From Oscillospiraceae bacterium (GTDB lineage Bacteria; Bacillota; Clostridia; Oscillospirales; Oscillospiraceae), in NCBI GenBank assembly GCA_017398725.1, contig JAFQFA010000020.1:1-49943 (forward strand): a stretch of 49,943 nt of DNA, written 5' to 3'. This document shows positions 32,287-41,108 of the stretch, one piece after another; the stretch's first letter is position 1, and each line of letters begins with the position of its first letter. Below the pieces are notes generated by a model. The model searched no databases and was not told where the DNA came from. It saw nothing but the letters and a program-made list of their open reading frames with translations. A program made the translations under genes and the position numbers.

Positions 32287-33396
32287 TTGAAGATTGCAAT
32301 TTTAGGAGCGGGAAATGCCGGCTGCGCCCTTGCAGCGGACCTGACCATGCATGGGCATGAGGTCACGGTTGTCAAAACCTCTCATGCAATGCATGATGAA
32401 AATTATGATTATTTGCTGGAACATAATGGGGAAATGACCCTGCATGAATTTGGCGAGGTGAAGACTGCCTATATTCACAAGGTTACCCGTGATGTTGCTG
32501 CCGTAAAGGGTATGCAGATCGTTATTATCAATACCCAGTCCAATTACCATGAGCAGCTTATTCAAAGGGTGGCGCCCCATCTGGAAGATGATCAGATTCT
32601 GCTGGTTAATCCCGGCTATCTTTCCACGGCCTATGTGCTGAAGTACTGCCCTGACAAGAAGATCATGATCGCAGAAGCCCAGAGTGCGTTTATCGATGGA
32701 CGCATCACAGAACCGGGACATTTCCGTGTGGGCTTCCGCAATGTAAGAAATCCCATTGGCATATATCCCGCCTACCGGAGGGAAGAGGCAATCGCCAAGC
32801 TGGATCAGCTGGATGAGCGCCTTGTATATCTGGATTCTGTGGTAGAGGCGGCGCTGCACAATCCCAATCTGATCGTACATACTGTGGGTTCTGTAATGAG
32901 CATTCCCCGTATTGAAAAATCCCATGGGGACTTTTGCATGTATCACGAGGCATATACCCGGGAAAATCCGGCAACTTGGCGAATCCTCGAAGCGCTGGAC
33001 GCAGAGAAGATGGATGTTCTGGATGCGTTGGGATTTGAGCGGCTACCTTATGTAGAGGCGTGCAAATACCGCAATTCTCTGGACGAGAGTATTGATGCCA
33101 AAGAAGTGTTCCTGAATTATGCGGAAATGCCCACCAGAGCCAAGGGCCCCACAAAGGTGGATTCCCGCTATATTTCCGAGGATGTGCCGCAGGGACTGGT
33201 CATGTTGGAGGCATTGGGAAAAGCGCTGAATGTGCCTACCCCCATTTGCACCGCCCTGATCGAGATCGCAACGGTGGCGCTAGGCAGAAGCATGCGGGCC
33301 GAAGGCAGAACACCCCAGCGACTTGGCTATGAAAACATAGGGAAAATTATTGCGGATGCGAAAAAAACAGAAGAGCGAGCCGTGAGTGTGTTATGA
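32287..33396 (+). CDS. Opine dehydrogenase-family enzyme (octopine/nopaline type)
   Basis: 369 residues from a TTG at 32287, 7 nt after GAGGGAG; a longer frame from 32206 has no ribosome site. The N-terminal Rossmann motif is GAGNAG (KIAILGAGNAGCALAADL); the C-terminal all-helical octopine-dehydrogenase domain includes NLIVHTVGSVMSIPRIE, CKYRNSLDESIDAKEVF and TKVDSRYISEDVPQGLV. The family reduces the imine between a 2-keto acid (pyruvate) and an amino acid to an N-(1-carboxyalkyl)amino acid. In this operon it could make an opine building block for the glycan, with ATP-grasp enzymes attaching it. Some family members act on other 2-hydroxy or keto acids, so the product is inferred. Confidence 0.87.
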   Translation: MKIAILGAGNAGCALAADLTMHGHEVTVVKTSHAMHDENYDYLLEHNGEMTLHEFGEVKTAYIHKVTRDVAAVKGMQIVIINTQSNYHEQLIQRVAPHLEDDQILLVNPGYLSTAYVLKYCPDKKIMIAEAQSAFIDGRITEPGHFRVGFRNVRNPIGIYPAYRREEAIAKLDQLDERLVYLDSVVEAALHNPNLIVHTVGSVMSIPRIEKSHGDFCMYHEAYTRENPATWRILEALDAEKMDVLDALGFERLPYVEACKYRNSLDESIDAKEVFLNYAEMPTRAKGPTKVDSRYISEDVPQGLVMLEALGKALNVPTPICTALIEIATVALGRSMRAEGRTPQRLGYENIGKIIADAKKTEERAVSVL

Positions 33397-34496
33397 AAAT
33401 ACTGTATGTAACAACAATTGGTGGAACGATGTCCTTTTTCAAGAGCTTTATCCGTGAGCTGATCGAGGCGGGACATACCGTAGATATTGCGACACACGAA
33501 AGCGCAGGAAGCAACGCACTGGACTATTTCCGGGAACTGGGATGCGCAGTGTATCCAATCGACTTTTCCCGTTCTCCCCTGAACAAAGGAAACCTGCGGG
33601 CAATCAAGCAGCTGGAAAAGCTGGTGCAGGGGCAAGGTTATGATATTGTCCATTGCCACACCCCTGTTGCGGCAGCCTGCACCCGGGTCGCCTGCCGGAA
33701 AGCCCGGAAACAGGGCGTTAGAGTGTTCTATACGGCTCACGGTTTCCATTTCTATAAGGGTGCACCACTAAAAAACTGGCTGATATTCTATCCAATTGAA
33801 AAGCTTTGCGCCGGTTGGACGGATGTACTTATTACCATTAACGGGCAGGATTATGCTTTGGCGCAGAAGAAACTGCGGGCGAAGAAAGTATGCTATATGC
33901 CCGGTGTCGGCATCAATGTAGAGAATTTCGCCAATGCCCAAGTAGATCCCGCCGCAAAACGGGGGGAGCTGGGAATTCCGGAGGAGGCCCGGCTGTTGCT
34001 GTCCGTGGGTGAACTCAATGAAAATAAAAATCATCAGGTGGTTTTGCGGGCAATGGCTCGGCTGAACGACCCGAATATGCACTATATGATTGCAGGCAAT
34101 GGTAGTTGGCAGGATCGGCTTTTGCAGTTGGCAAAAGAACTGGGCTTGGAAAAGCAGTTCCATCTGCTGGGTTTCCGTCGGGATGTGGCGGAGCTTTGCA
34201 AAACTGCCGATGTGTACATCCATTGCTCCTACCGGGAAGGCTTGCCGGTTTCTGTGATGGAAGCCCGGGCTGCCGGAATCCCCGTTGTTTGCTCCGATAT
34301 TCGGGGTAATGGCGATTTGATCAACGAAGCCTTCCGCTTCCAACCCGGCGATCCGGAGGGGCTGATCAAAGCCATTTCCAAAGTGGGTGATCGCGAGCAG
34401 GCCGCAAAAGCCTGCGCGGAGGGCATGCTCCCGCTGGAGCAGATGAGCAAGGATGCCATTAACGCACAGCTTTTGGAGCTGTATTTGTCTGTTTGA
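33393..34496 (+). CDS. GT4 glycosyltransferase 1
   Basis: 367 residues; ATG overlaps the previous TGA. A GT-B fold with an N-terminal acceptor domain (KILYVTTIGGTMSFFKSFIRELIEAGH, HCHTPVAAA, FYTAHGFHFYKGAP) and a C-terminal nucleotide-sugar domain with the EX7E motif in REGLPVSVMEARAAGIPVV. The TAHGFHFY block and overall look resemble EpsD/CapM-type transferases that act early on lipid-linked oligosaccharide. Cytosolic face of the membrane. Linkage and donor sugar cannot be read from sequence. Confidence 0.92.
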   Translation: MKILYVTTIGGTMSFFKSFIRELIEAGHTVDIATHESAGSNALDYFRELGCAVYPIDFSRSPLNKGNLRAIKQLEKLVQGQGYDIVHCHTPVAAACTRVACRKARKQGVRVFYTAHGFHFYKGAPLKNWLIFYPIEKLCAGWTDVLITINGQDYALAQKKLRAKKVCYMPGVGINVENFANAQVDPAAKRGELGIPEEARLLLSVGELNENKNHQVVLRAMARLNDPNMHYMIAGNGSWQDRLLQLAKELGLEKQFHLLGFRRDVAELCKTADVYIHCSYREGLPVSVMEARAAGIPVVCSDIRGNGDLINEAFRFQPGDPEGLIKAISKVGDREQAAKACAEGMLPLEQMSKDAINAQLLELYLSV

Positions 34497-34543
34497 TTTT
34501 TGAACGATTTTCCGGAAACAAAAGGAAAGTGGGAATATAAGTT

Positions 34544-35581
34544 ATGAAGATTCTGCATTTGTTACAAACGAATCACTTCTCCGGTGCCGAAAATGTGGCG
34601 TGCCAAATCATTGATATGATGAGCGCCTATCCTCAATATGAAATGGTGTATTGCAGCCCGGACGGTCAGATCCGCAAAGCGCTGCAGGATCGGTGCGTGA
34701 CCTTTGTTCCTATAGAAAACTGGTCGGTCGCCGGCCTGAGAGAAATTATCCGGGAGGAAAGACCGGATGTCATTCATGCCCACGACCGGGGCGCTACCTT
34801 CTTGGCGGCATTGGCCTGCGGGAGAATACCGCTGATTTCTCATTTCCATAATAATGCGGTGGATTCCCGCAAGGTAAACGCCAGATCCATCGGTTATTAC
34901 TTGGCAGCCTTGAAAGCACGACATATTTTCTGGGTCTCTCAAAGCGCATTTGAGGGCTACCGGTTCCATAAGCTGCTGCGGCATAAAAGTACGGTTTTAT
35001 ATAATATTATCAACTTGGATGCGGTGTATCGCCGAATGGCGCAGGATAGCGCTGCGTATTCCTATGATATTGTATATCTTGGCCGTATGAGCTACCAGAA
35101 GAATCCCCAGCGGTTGATGCGGGTTTTGGCTAAAATTGCAGAGCAAAAGCCGGATCTGAAAGCGGCAGTTGTAGGCAATGGAGAACTGGAAGCGGTCACC
35201 AAGGCCGAATGCAAGCGCCTTGGCATTGAAGAGAATGTGGCGTTCTTGGGCTTTTGCGGAAATCCGCTGAAACTTTTGCATGATGCAAAGCTGATGCTGA
35301 TGGTTTCCCGCTTTGAGGGAACGCCGATGTGTGCACTGGAAGCAATGGCACTGGGTGTTCCAATTGTTAGCACACCGACGGACGGATTGTGCGAGTTGGT
35401 GGTAGACGGACAGACAGGCTATCTGCATACCGATGATGATGTTTTGGCGGAATCCTGCCTGAAGATCCTTTCTTCGGAGGAACTGTACAAGGCGATGAGC
35501 GAGGCATCTTTGGAAAGATCCCGGGATATGAACGATGCGCAAAGCTATTGTGAAACTTTGAACGGCGCATACCAGAAGTAA
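34544..35581 (+). CDS. GT4 glycosyltransferase 2
   Basis: 345 residues. N-terminal MKILHLLQTNHFSGAENVACQII (the S/T-G-A-E block of GT4), HAHDRGATF and SHFHNNAVDSRKVNARSIG; C-terminal donor domain with YLGRMSYQKNP and EX7E in FEGTPMCALEAMALGVPIV. A cytosolic retaining glycosyltransferase adding one residue of the repeat unit. Located 48 nt after glycosyltransferase 1. The donor is unknown. Confidence 0.92.
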   Translation: MKILHLLQTNHFSGAENVACQIIDMMSAYPQYEMVYCSPDGQIRKALQDRCVTFVPIENWSVAGLREIIREERPDVIHAHDRGATFLAALACGRIPLISHFHNNAVDSRKVNARSIGYYLAALKARHIFWVSQSAFEGYRFHKLLRHKSTVLYNIINLDAVYRRMAQDSAAYSYDIVYLGRMSYQKNPQRLMRVLAKIAEQKPDLKAAVVGNGELEAVTKAECKRLGIEENVAFLGFCGNPLKLLHDAKLMLMVSRFEGTPMCALEAMALGVPIVSTPTDGLCELVVDGQTGYLHTDDDVLAESCLKILSSEELYKAMSEASLERSRDMNDAQSYCETLNGAYQK

Positions 35582-35615
35582 GGCCGACCACTTGCTGGCA
35601 GAAGGAGTGATCATA

Positions 35616-36701
35616 ATGCAGCCGAAAAAACTGATGTTTTATATCAACATGATCAGTACGGGTGGTGCAGAGCGTGTCATGTCGCAGCTGGTAAACCATT
35701 TTTCCCGTGCCGGTTATGAGGTGCACTTGGTGACATCCTTTCCCGTGGAGGGTGAATACCCTGTGGATAAAATGGTTCACAGATATTCTTTGGAAGAACG
35801 GGAATTAAGCCAGTCCCGTTTGATGCGGAATATTTCCAGAATCGCAAAATTGAGAAAGCTGTGCAAAAAAATCAAACCCCATGTGCTGATCTCATTCATG
35901 CAGGAGCCGAATTTTCGGGCAATATTGGCGGCGTCCGGCTTGCCGGTCAAGACCGTTGTATCTGTGCGTAACGATCCCAACAGAGAGTACGGTGGAAAAA
36001 TTGGCCGTTTTGTTGGAAAATATATTATGCCCAGAGCCGACGGCTGCGTATTCCAGACCGCTCAGGCCCAAGCATGGTTCCCCGAAAAACTGCAGAAGCG
36101 CTCAGCAATTATTTTCAATGATGTGAATGAATCCTTTTTTAAAACGGAACGAATAGGCGCACAGCACGTGGTTTGTCTAGGCAGACTCAGCGCCCAGAAG
36201 AATCACGCTATGCTGATCCGTGCTTTTAGCCGAATTGCGGATAAGCATCCGGATCAGAATCTTCTTATTTACGGAAAAGGCGATTACGCCGAAATGCTGG
36301 AACAGTTGATTCAAGATCTGGGGCTGCAGGAGCGGGTAAAGCTAATGGGCGTTACCAATCAAGTCCACGAGGTGCATTCCAAAGCAGGTGTCTTCGTGCT
36401 TTCTTCTAATTATGAAGGTATGCCAAACACCTTGATGGAAGCGATGGCTGTGGGCGTACCCAGCATTTCTACGGCGTGTCCCTGCGGCGGGCCGGAGATG
36501 TTGATCCGGGATGGGGAAAACGGTCTGCTTGTTCCGGTGCGCGATGAAGAAGCCATGGCTGCAGCGCTGGATCAATTGTTGTCCGACCCCCAGCTTGCCC
36601 AGAAAATGGGCGACCAAGCCCGGGCGGATGCCCAGCGTTACACCCCGGAAAAAATCTTCCGGGAATGGAAAGATTTTATAGACCGGTATATTGAAGAATA
36701 G
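35616..36701 (+). CDS. GT4 glycosyltransferase 3
   Basis: 361 residues from ATG 35616, after GAAGGAG; an in-frame start 8 codons earlier lacks a ribosome site. MFYINMISTGGAERVMSQLVNHF gives the GGAERV block typical of GT4 enzymes acting on UDP-GalNAc/GlcNAc-type acceptors (for example PglA/PglJ-like). The donor domain has CLGRLSAQKNHAML and EX7E in YEGMPNTLMEAMAVGVPSI. A cytosolic face enzyme of the same repeat-unit assembly line. Exact sugar unknown. Confidence 0.92.
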   Translation: MQPKKLMFYINMISTGGAERVMSQLVNHFSRAGYEVHLVTSFPVEGEYPVDKMVHRYSLEERELSQSRLMRNISRIAKLRKLCKKIKPHVLISFMQEPNFRAILAASGLPVKTVVSVRNDPNREYGGKIGRFVGKYIMPRADGCVFQTAQAQAWFPEKLQKRSAIIFNDVNESFFKTERIGAQHVVCLGRLSAQKNHAMLIRAFSRIADKHPDQNLLIYGKGDYAEMLEQLIQDLGLQERVKLMGVTNQVHEVHSKAGVFVLSSNYEGMPNTLMEAMAVGVPSISTACPCGGPEMLIRDGENGLLVPVRDEEAMAAALDQLLSDPQLAQKMGDQARADAQRYTPEKIFREWKDFIDRYIEE

Positions 36702-36734
36702 CGGAAACAAAAATAGCTTATTGGGGTGTTGGAA

Positions 36735-37802
36735 ATGAAAAAAACACGCTTAAGCATCGTTTTAGGCGGATTTGCAATCGGCGGTGCGGAAAATATGGTC
36801 TTTGAACAGATCAAGAAAATGAACACTGACCGGTTTTGCGTTAATGTACTTTGCTGTTCCCCAAAAAAGAACAATGCGCTGGAAGCGGCGGTGGAAAAGC
36901 TGGTTCCGGTCACATACCTGACTGAAACGGGGAGAATTACGCCCGGTTCGCTGATTCGGGTGCTGAAAGCGCTGCGCAAGCAGAAACCGGATGTGGTCCA
37001 TACGCATCTGGGCGGAAATGGGTTTGGTGCGATTTGGAGCATCCTGTTCGGAAAGCCCTTGGTGATCACTGTGCATACTACCCCTCAAAAAGCTTTTACG
37101 GCAAAAGTGGAAAAGCTTGTAAGGCAAGCGCTACGCAAAGGAAAGACCAGACTGGTAGCGGTATCTGAAGAAAATGCAAAGGCGGTCAAAGCGTATTTTG
37201 GGCTGGATGACAAGAAATGTGTTTTTGTAAATAACGGTATAGATTTAGACCGTTTTTATAGAAGCGCCCATGAAAACGTTACCATCATTCATGTGGGAAG
37301 ACAGGATGATAATAAAAATCAAGCGGCGTTGATCCGATGCTTTGCCCGTTTGCGTGAAAAAGAACCCAATGTAAAATTGCTGCTTTTGGGAGATGGCCCG
37401 AATCATGGCGCACTTGCCCAACTGGCAAAGGAACTGAATGTGGCAGATGCAGTAACCCTCACAGGCAATGTTTCCAATACAGAAGATTACTATGCGGTAA
37501 GTGATTTGTATGTCCAGTGTTCCCACAGGGAGGCAATGCCTCTTTGCGTGTTGGAAGCAATGGCGGCGGGACTGCCCATAGTTTCTACAGATGTAGGCGG
37601 TCTTAGGGACGTGGTTCAGGATAACGGGATTCTTGTACCGGATAACAATGAAGAAGCTCTGTACCAAGCGATTGAGACGATCTACAGGCAAACGCCGGAA
37701 GAGGCGGCCGCAAGACAGCACGCCTCCGGCAGACTTGTGCAGGGGTATTCTTCTCAGGCGATGGCCCGCGCGTATGAAGATATTTATAAGCAAATGTGTT
37801 AA
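36735..37802 (+). CDS. GT4 glycosyltransferase 4
   Basis: 355 residues from ATG 36735, 8 nt after GGGG; GTG 36726 is possible. LGGFAIGGAENMVFEQIKKM gives the acceptor-side motif, VHTHLGGNGFGAIWS follows, and the EX7E site is REAMPLCVLEAMAAGLPIV. Slightly more AT-rich and Lys-rich than its neighbours. Four GT4 enzymes plus the initiating transferase imply a repeat unit of about five sugars, if each adds one residue. Confidence 0.92.
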   Translation: MKKTRLSIVLGGFAIGGAENMVFEQIKKMNTDRFCVNVLCCSPKKNNALEAAVEKLVPVTYLTETGRITPGSLIRVLKALRKQKPDVVHTHLGGNGFGAIWSILFGKPLVITVHTTPQKAFTAKVEKLVRQALRKGKTRLVAVSEENAKAVKAYFGLDDKKCVFVNNGIDLDRFYRSAHENVTIIHVGRQDDNKNQAALIRCFARLREKEPNVKLLLLGDGPNHGALAQLAKELNVADAVTLTGNVSNTEDYYAVSDLYVQCSHREAMPLCVLEAMAAGLPIVSTDVGGLRDVVQDNGILVPDNNEEALYQAIETIYRQTPEEAAARQHASGRLVQGYSSQAMARAYEDIYKQMC

Positions 37803-37817
37803 CTAGCGAGGTTTGCA

Positions 37818-39119
37818 ATGGCAAAAAAAGATCGAAACCTATTGATCCTTATGGCGGTAGGACTGAGTATGTTGCTGGTCCTGCGTGATATTTTGGATGT
37901 TTCCATTTCAAAATATCTGTTTTTGGTGTATATTGTCCTTTTTATGGCAGTGGCGCAGTACAAAGTGATGGTGCACATGGTATGCTTCATCTTGCCGCTG
38001 GTATGCGGTTTGCCGGGAACATATATCATGCCTTGCGCACTGGGATTACTGCTTTTCAAAAAGGAGAGAGTAAATTTAAAATTTTTACTCTCAATTATTA
38101 TACTGATGTTGTTGGAACTGGTGGCCAGTTTTTGGTATCCCAATCAGAATTTGACGTTGATTGTCCAGTATGTTTCCTTTGCCAGCATCTTGCTCTATTT
38201 AATATATGATGACACAGCGATAGACAATCTTATGTGCGTGCGTATGTTCTTTCTAGGCACGATATTGCTTTGCGGAGTTATCATTGTTACCGGCTTGCAA
38301 GAAGCCCCCGATAACTGGCTTGAACTGTTTGAAAAAGGCCAGTTCCGTTTCGGTCAAACACATTGGCAGCAAGGGACAGGTTTGGTACTTAACGTAAACG
38401 CAAATTCCTTGGCATATTATAGTGCGGCTGGTTTTGCTTGTGGTTTGCTGTTTGTTGACCAAAGCATAGGAAAGAGAAAGTTGTTTTGGCTGGCAGGCCT
38501 GTTGGTGTGTATTATTGCAGGCTTTCTTACCCTTTCCAGAACATGGATCATTACTGTATTTATTATTCTGATTCTGTATACTGCCAGCAAGCTGCGCAGC
38601 CCAAAGCAATTTTTGACTCTGCTGCTCGTACTGGCTGTGTTGGCTACTGTTGCCGTTGTATATTTCAATCAGAATCCGGAATTGCTTGCCGGCATCACAA
38701 CCCGACTGGAAGACACAGATGTGGAGGGCGGCAACGGAAGAGTGGAGCTGTTCTTCCAATATATGGATATATATTCGAAAAATATCCGGTATATTCTGCT
38801 TGGCATGGGTGTCACCCAGTACCGTGCGATCAGTGAAATTAATTCCTTGCACAACGGCACACAGCAGATTTTGGTGTGCTGCGGCCTTGTTGGCTTCGTT
38901 GTATACATGATCGCTTTGGTCGGGTCGGTGTGGGGAGCTTGCAAAGGAAAGAAATGCGCAATGATTTATTGGCTGCCGCTTCTTGCCGTGGTGTTTTTTG
39001 TGCAGTCAATCCAATTTTTAAATCCCATGATGTTGATGCTGCCCTATGCGGCCGGTGTGTATGCATTAAAGGCAGGAGGGGAAAAGGATGAAGAGCTTTC
39101 TCATAACAGTGGACACTGA
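37818..39119 (+). CDS. Wzy-type polymerase / O-antigen ligase-like membrane protein
   Basis: 433 residues with about 11-12 hydrophobic segments and one larger outward loop (about 285-340, LAGITTRLEDTDVEGGNGRVELFFQYMDIYSKN), the layout of Wzy/WaaL-family proteins. The first half contains FLVYIVLFMAVAQYKVM; the later AGFLTLSRTWIITVFIILIL carries the Arg-containing conserved element seen before the large loop. It should join lipid-linked repeat units at the outer face of the membrane. It overlaps the next gene by 32 nt. Confidence 0.85.
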   Translation: MAKKDRNLLILMAVGLSMLLVLRDILDVSISKYLFLVYIVLFMAVAQYKVMVHMVCFILPLVCGLPGTYIMPCALGLLLFKKERVNLKFLLSIIILMLLELVASFWYPNQNLTLIVQYVSFASILLYLIYDDTAIDNLMCVRMFFLGTILLCGVIIVTGLQEAPDNWLELFEKGQFRFGQTHWQQGTGLVLNVNANSLAYYSAAGFACGLLFVDQSIGKRKLFWLAGLLVCIIAGFLTLSRTWIITVFIILILYTASKLRSPKQFLTLLLVLAVLATVAVVYFNQNPELLAGITTRLEDTDVEGGNGRVELFFQYMDIYSKNIRYILLGMGVTQYRAISEINSLHNGTQQILVCCGLVGFVVYMIALVGSVWGACKGKKCAMIYWLPLLAVVFFVQSIQFLNPMMLMLPYAAGVYALKAGGEKDEELSHNSGH

Positions 39120-39999
39120 GGGCGACGACCTGTGGCACTGGAAACCCGGGCGGGAGATTACAACAGAGAATACGAAATATATTCCCCGTTTTCAGGAGCT
39201 GTGTGAAAAATACGGCTTCAAGCCGGTGTATCTGACCAATTATGAAATGGCGAAGGATGACCGGTGGGTACAGTATTCCGCAGAAAAAGCCCGGGATGGG
39301 CAGTGCGAGATCGGTATGCACCTGCACGCATGGAACACGCCGCCGGAGCATCCCATGGAGAACCGCTTTGGAGGAAATCCCTACATTACGGAGTATCCCC
39401 CGGAAGTTATGGAGCAAAAGGTTGCAACGATGATGGAGCTGCTGCAGCAACGCTATGAAATGCCGATCCGATCCCACCGTGCCGGCAGATGGGCAACCAA
39501 TGCTGATTATTTTGACATTCTGGCTCGTAACGGAATCCAAATTGATTGCTCCGTTACGCCGGGATTGGATTTGTCCGGTATTCCCGGTTGTTCAGCCAAT
39601 TGCGGAAATGATTATCGCCGTGCGCCTAAGACACCGTACAGAATTCATCCGGATATTCTGGAGATCCCAATGACGACGCGTCGAATTCATCATTTTGGTG
39701 GGCGCTCAATCCGTAACCGGCTGAAGAATGTGTTGTTGGGCGATGAGATGTGGCTTCGCCCGATTCGTCTGTCCGCAGAACCGATGAAGCGGTTGTCTGA
39801 GCGTGTTATAAAAGAGGGAAATGGAGAATACTTAGAATTTATGATCCATTCCTCAGAATTGATGCCCGGTGGCAGTATTTACTTTAAGACGCCGGAAGTG
39901 ATTGAGCGGATGTATGAAGTTTTGGACAGCTATTTTGCCTATGTGAGCCAAATGGGCTATTGTGGCAAGACATTGCAGGAATACGCTGATAATAAATAA
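39088..39999 (+). CDS. Polysaccharide deacetylase-like protein
   Basis: 303 residues. NodB-like features: an early acidic metal block TVDTEGDDLW, the His pair in IGMHLHAWNTPPEHP, RSHRAGRWATNADYF in the middle, and IDCSVTPGLDL. The C-terminal MIHSSELMPGGSIYF fits the family's last strand. No signal peptide is seen, which is unusual for an extracellular deacetylase, so it may act on a lipid-linked or nucleotide-linked sugar in the cytosol. The start overlaps the polymerase by 32 nt, with AGGAGGGG at good distance. Related glycan-cluster proteins (WalW-like) have no proven reaction. Confidence 0.8.
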   Translation: MKSFLITVDTEGDDLWHWKPGREITTENTKYIPRFQELCEKYGFKPVYLTNYEMAKDDRWVQYSAEKARDGQCEIGMHLHAWNTPPEHPMENRFGGNPYITEYPPEVMEQKVATMMELLQQRYEMPIRSHRAGRWATNADYFDILARNGIQIDCSVTPGLDLSGIPGCSANCGNDYRRAPKTPYRIHPDILEIPMTTRRIHHFGGRSIRNRLKNVLLGDEMWLRPIRLSAEPMKRLSERVIKEGNGEYLEFMIHSSELMPGGSIYFKTPEVIERMYEVLDSYFAYVSQMGYCGKTLQEYADNK

Positions 40000-40040
40000 A
40001 CGGTTCAGATGTGTTTTGATGCGAAGAGTGGAGGATACTT

Positions 40041-41108
40041 ATGAATAAAGTGGGCGTAATCACATTTCATAGGACGTCGAATTTCGGTTCGTGCCTGCAG
40101 GCGTTTGGTTTGTGCAGAAAGATTGCGGATTTGGGTCATGAATATGAGTTGATCGATTATCGCTGCCCTGCAATCGAAAGCCGGGAAGAAATTACCGGTC
40201 CGTCGTCATGGAATCTTCGCAGCATTGCAAAACGTTTTCTCTATCAGCCGATTATTATCAAAAAGTATAAGAAGCTGATGGGCTTTCTGGAGCGCAACAC
40301 GAAAATCAGTCCGGCGTATACGCCGGACACGATTCATCAGGCCAATGATTTCTATGATAAGATCATGGTAGGAAGCGATATCGTGTGGGGGTTGGATATT
40401 ACCAAGGATGACTACAACTACTTCCTTGATTTTGTAAAAGCACCGGTAAAGAAGCTTGCGTTTGCGTCTTCTGTAGGTGAGTACGATGGGCTGTCTGATA
40501 CACAGCGCGTCGCGGCACTGTTATCTGATTTTGACCGCATTGCTGTGCGGGAGGAAAAGGCGGTTGCATGGGTGCGCAGGCTTTCCGGGCAGGAGTCAAA
40601 CTGGGTTTGCGATCCCACTATGCTTCTGACGGCTGAACAATGGGATGCGTATTTACAGCCAAAGACATACAAAAGCGACTATGTGCTGGTTTATTTTCAG
40701 GATAACCACGGAAAAAGCATGAAAGACGCACAGCGTTATGCCCGGGAGCATGGTCTGAAAGTGCGCTATATTAATTATGCTGTACTGCCCCCGAAGGGTG
40801 TACACTCAGAAAAGCCCAGTTCTCTGGCGGAATTTGTCGGTTTGATACGCAATGCGAAGTTTGTGTTTACGGCGTCTTATCATGGCATGTTGTTTGCCTT
40901 GTATTACCACAAGGACTTTGTGTTCTACACCCGAGCGCACAGCGATCGGGTGCTGTCGCTGGCTAAACGTTTGGGCGTGGAGAAAAATTGCGCAGACGCA
41001 ATGGATATCCATGAATATGCGCCTGCCGATTATCAACAGGTAGAGGAAAAAATGCAGACATTCAGAGCAAAGTCTGTGGAAGTGCTGTCGGAGATGTTGC
41101 GATTATGA
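40041..41108 (+). CDS. Polysaccharide pyruvyl transferase family protein
   Basis: 355 residues. MNKVGVITFHRTSNFGSCLQAFGL is the N-terminal pattern of the CsaB/pyruvyl-transferase family, which puts a pyruvate ketal on a sugar using phosphoenolpyruvate. The middle has KIMVGSDIVWGLDIT and the C-terminal half FVFTASYHGMLFALYYHKDFVFY, with the conserved S-x-H-x-x (SYHGM) element. It is followed, with an ATGA overlap, by an F420-dehydrogenase-beta-like Fe-S protein, a recurrent pair in gut bacterial glycan loci. Pyruvyl groups would make the polymer acidic. Confidence 0.88.
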   Translation: MNKVGVITFHRTSNFGSCLQAFGLCRKIADLGHEYELIDYRCPAIESREEITGPSSWNLRSIAKRFLYQPIIIKKYKKLMGFLERNTKISPAYTPDTIHQANDFYDKIMVGSDIVWGLDITKDDYNYFLDFVKAPVKKLAFASSVGEYDGLSDTQRVAALLSDFDRIAVREEKAVAWVRRLSGQESNWVCDPTMLLTAEQWDAYLQPKTYKSDYVLVYFQDNHGKSMKDAQRYAREHGLKVRYINYAVLPPKGVHSEKPSSLAEFVGLIRNAKFVFTASYHGMLFALYYHKDFVFYTRAHSDRVLSLAKRLGVEKNCADAMDIHEYAPADYQQVEEKMQTFRAKSVEVLSEMLRL

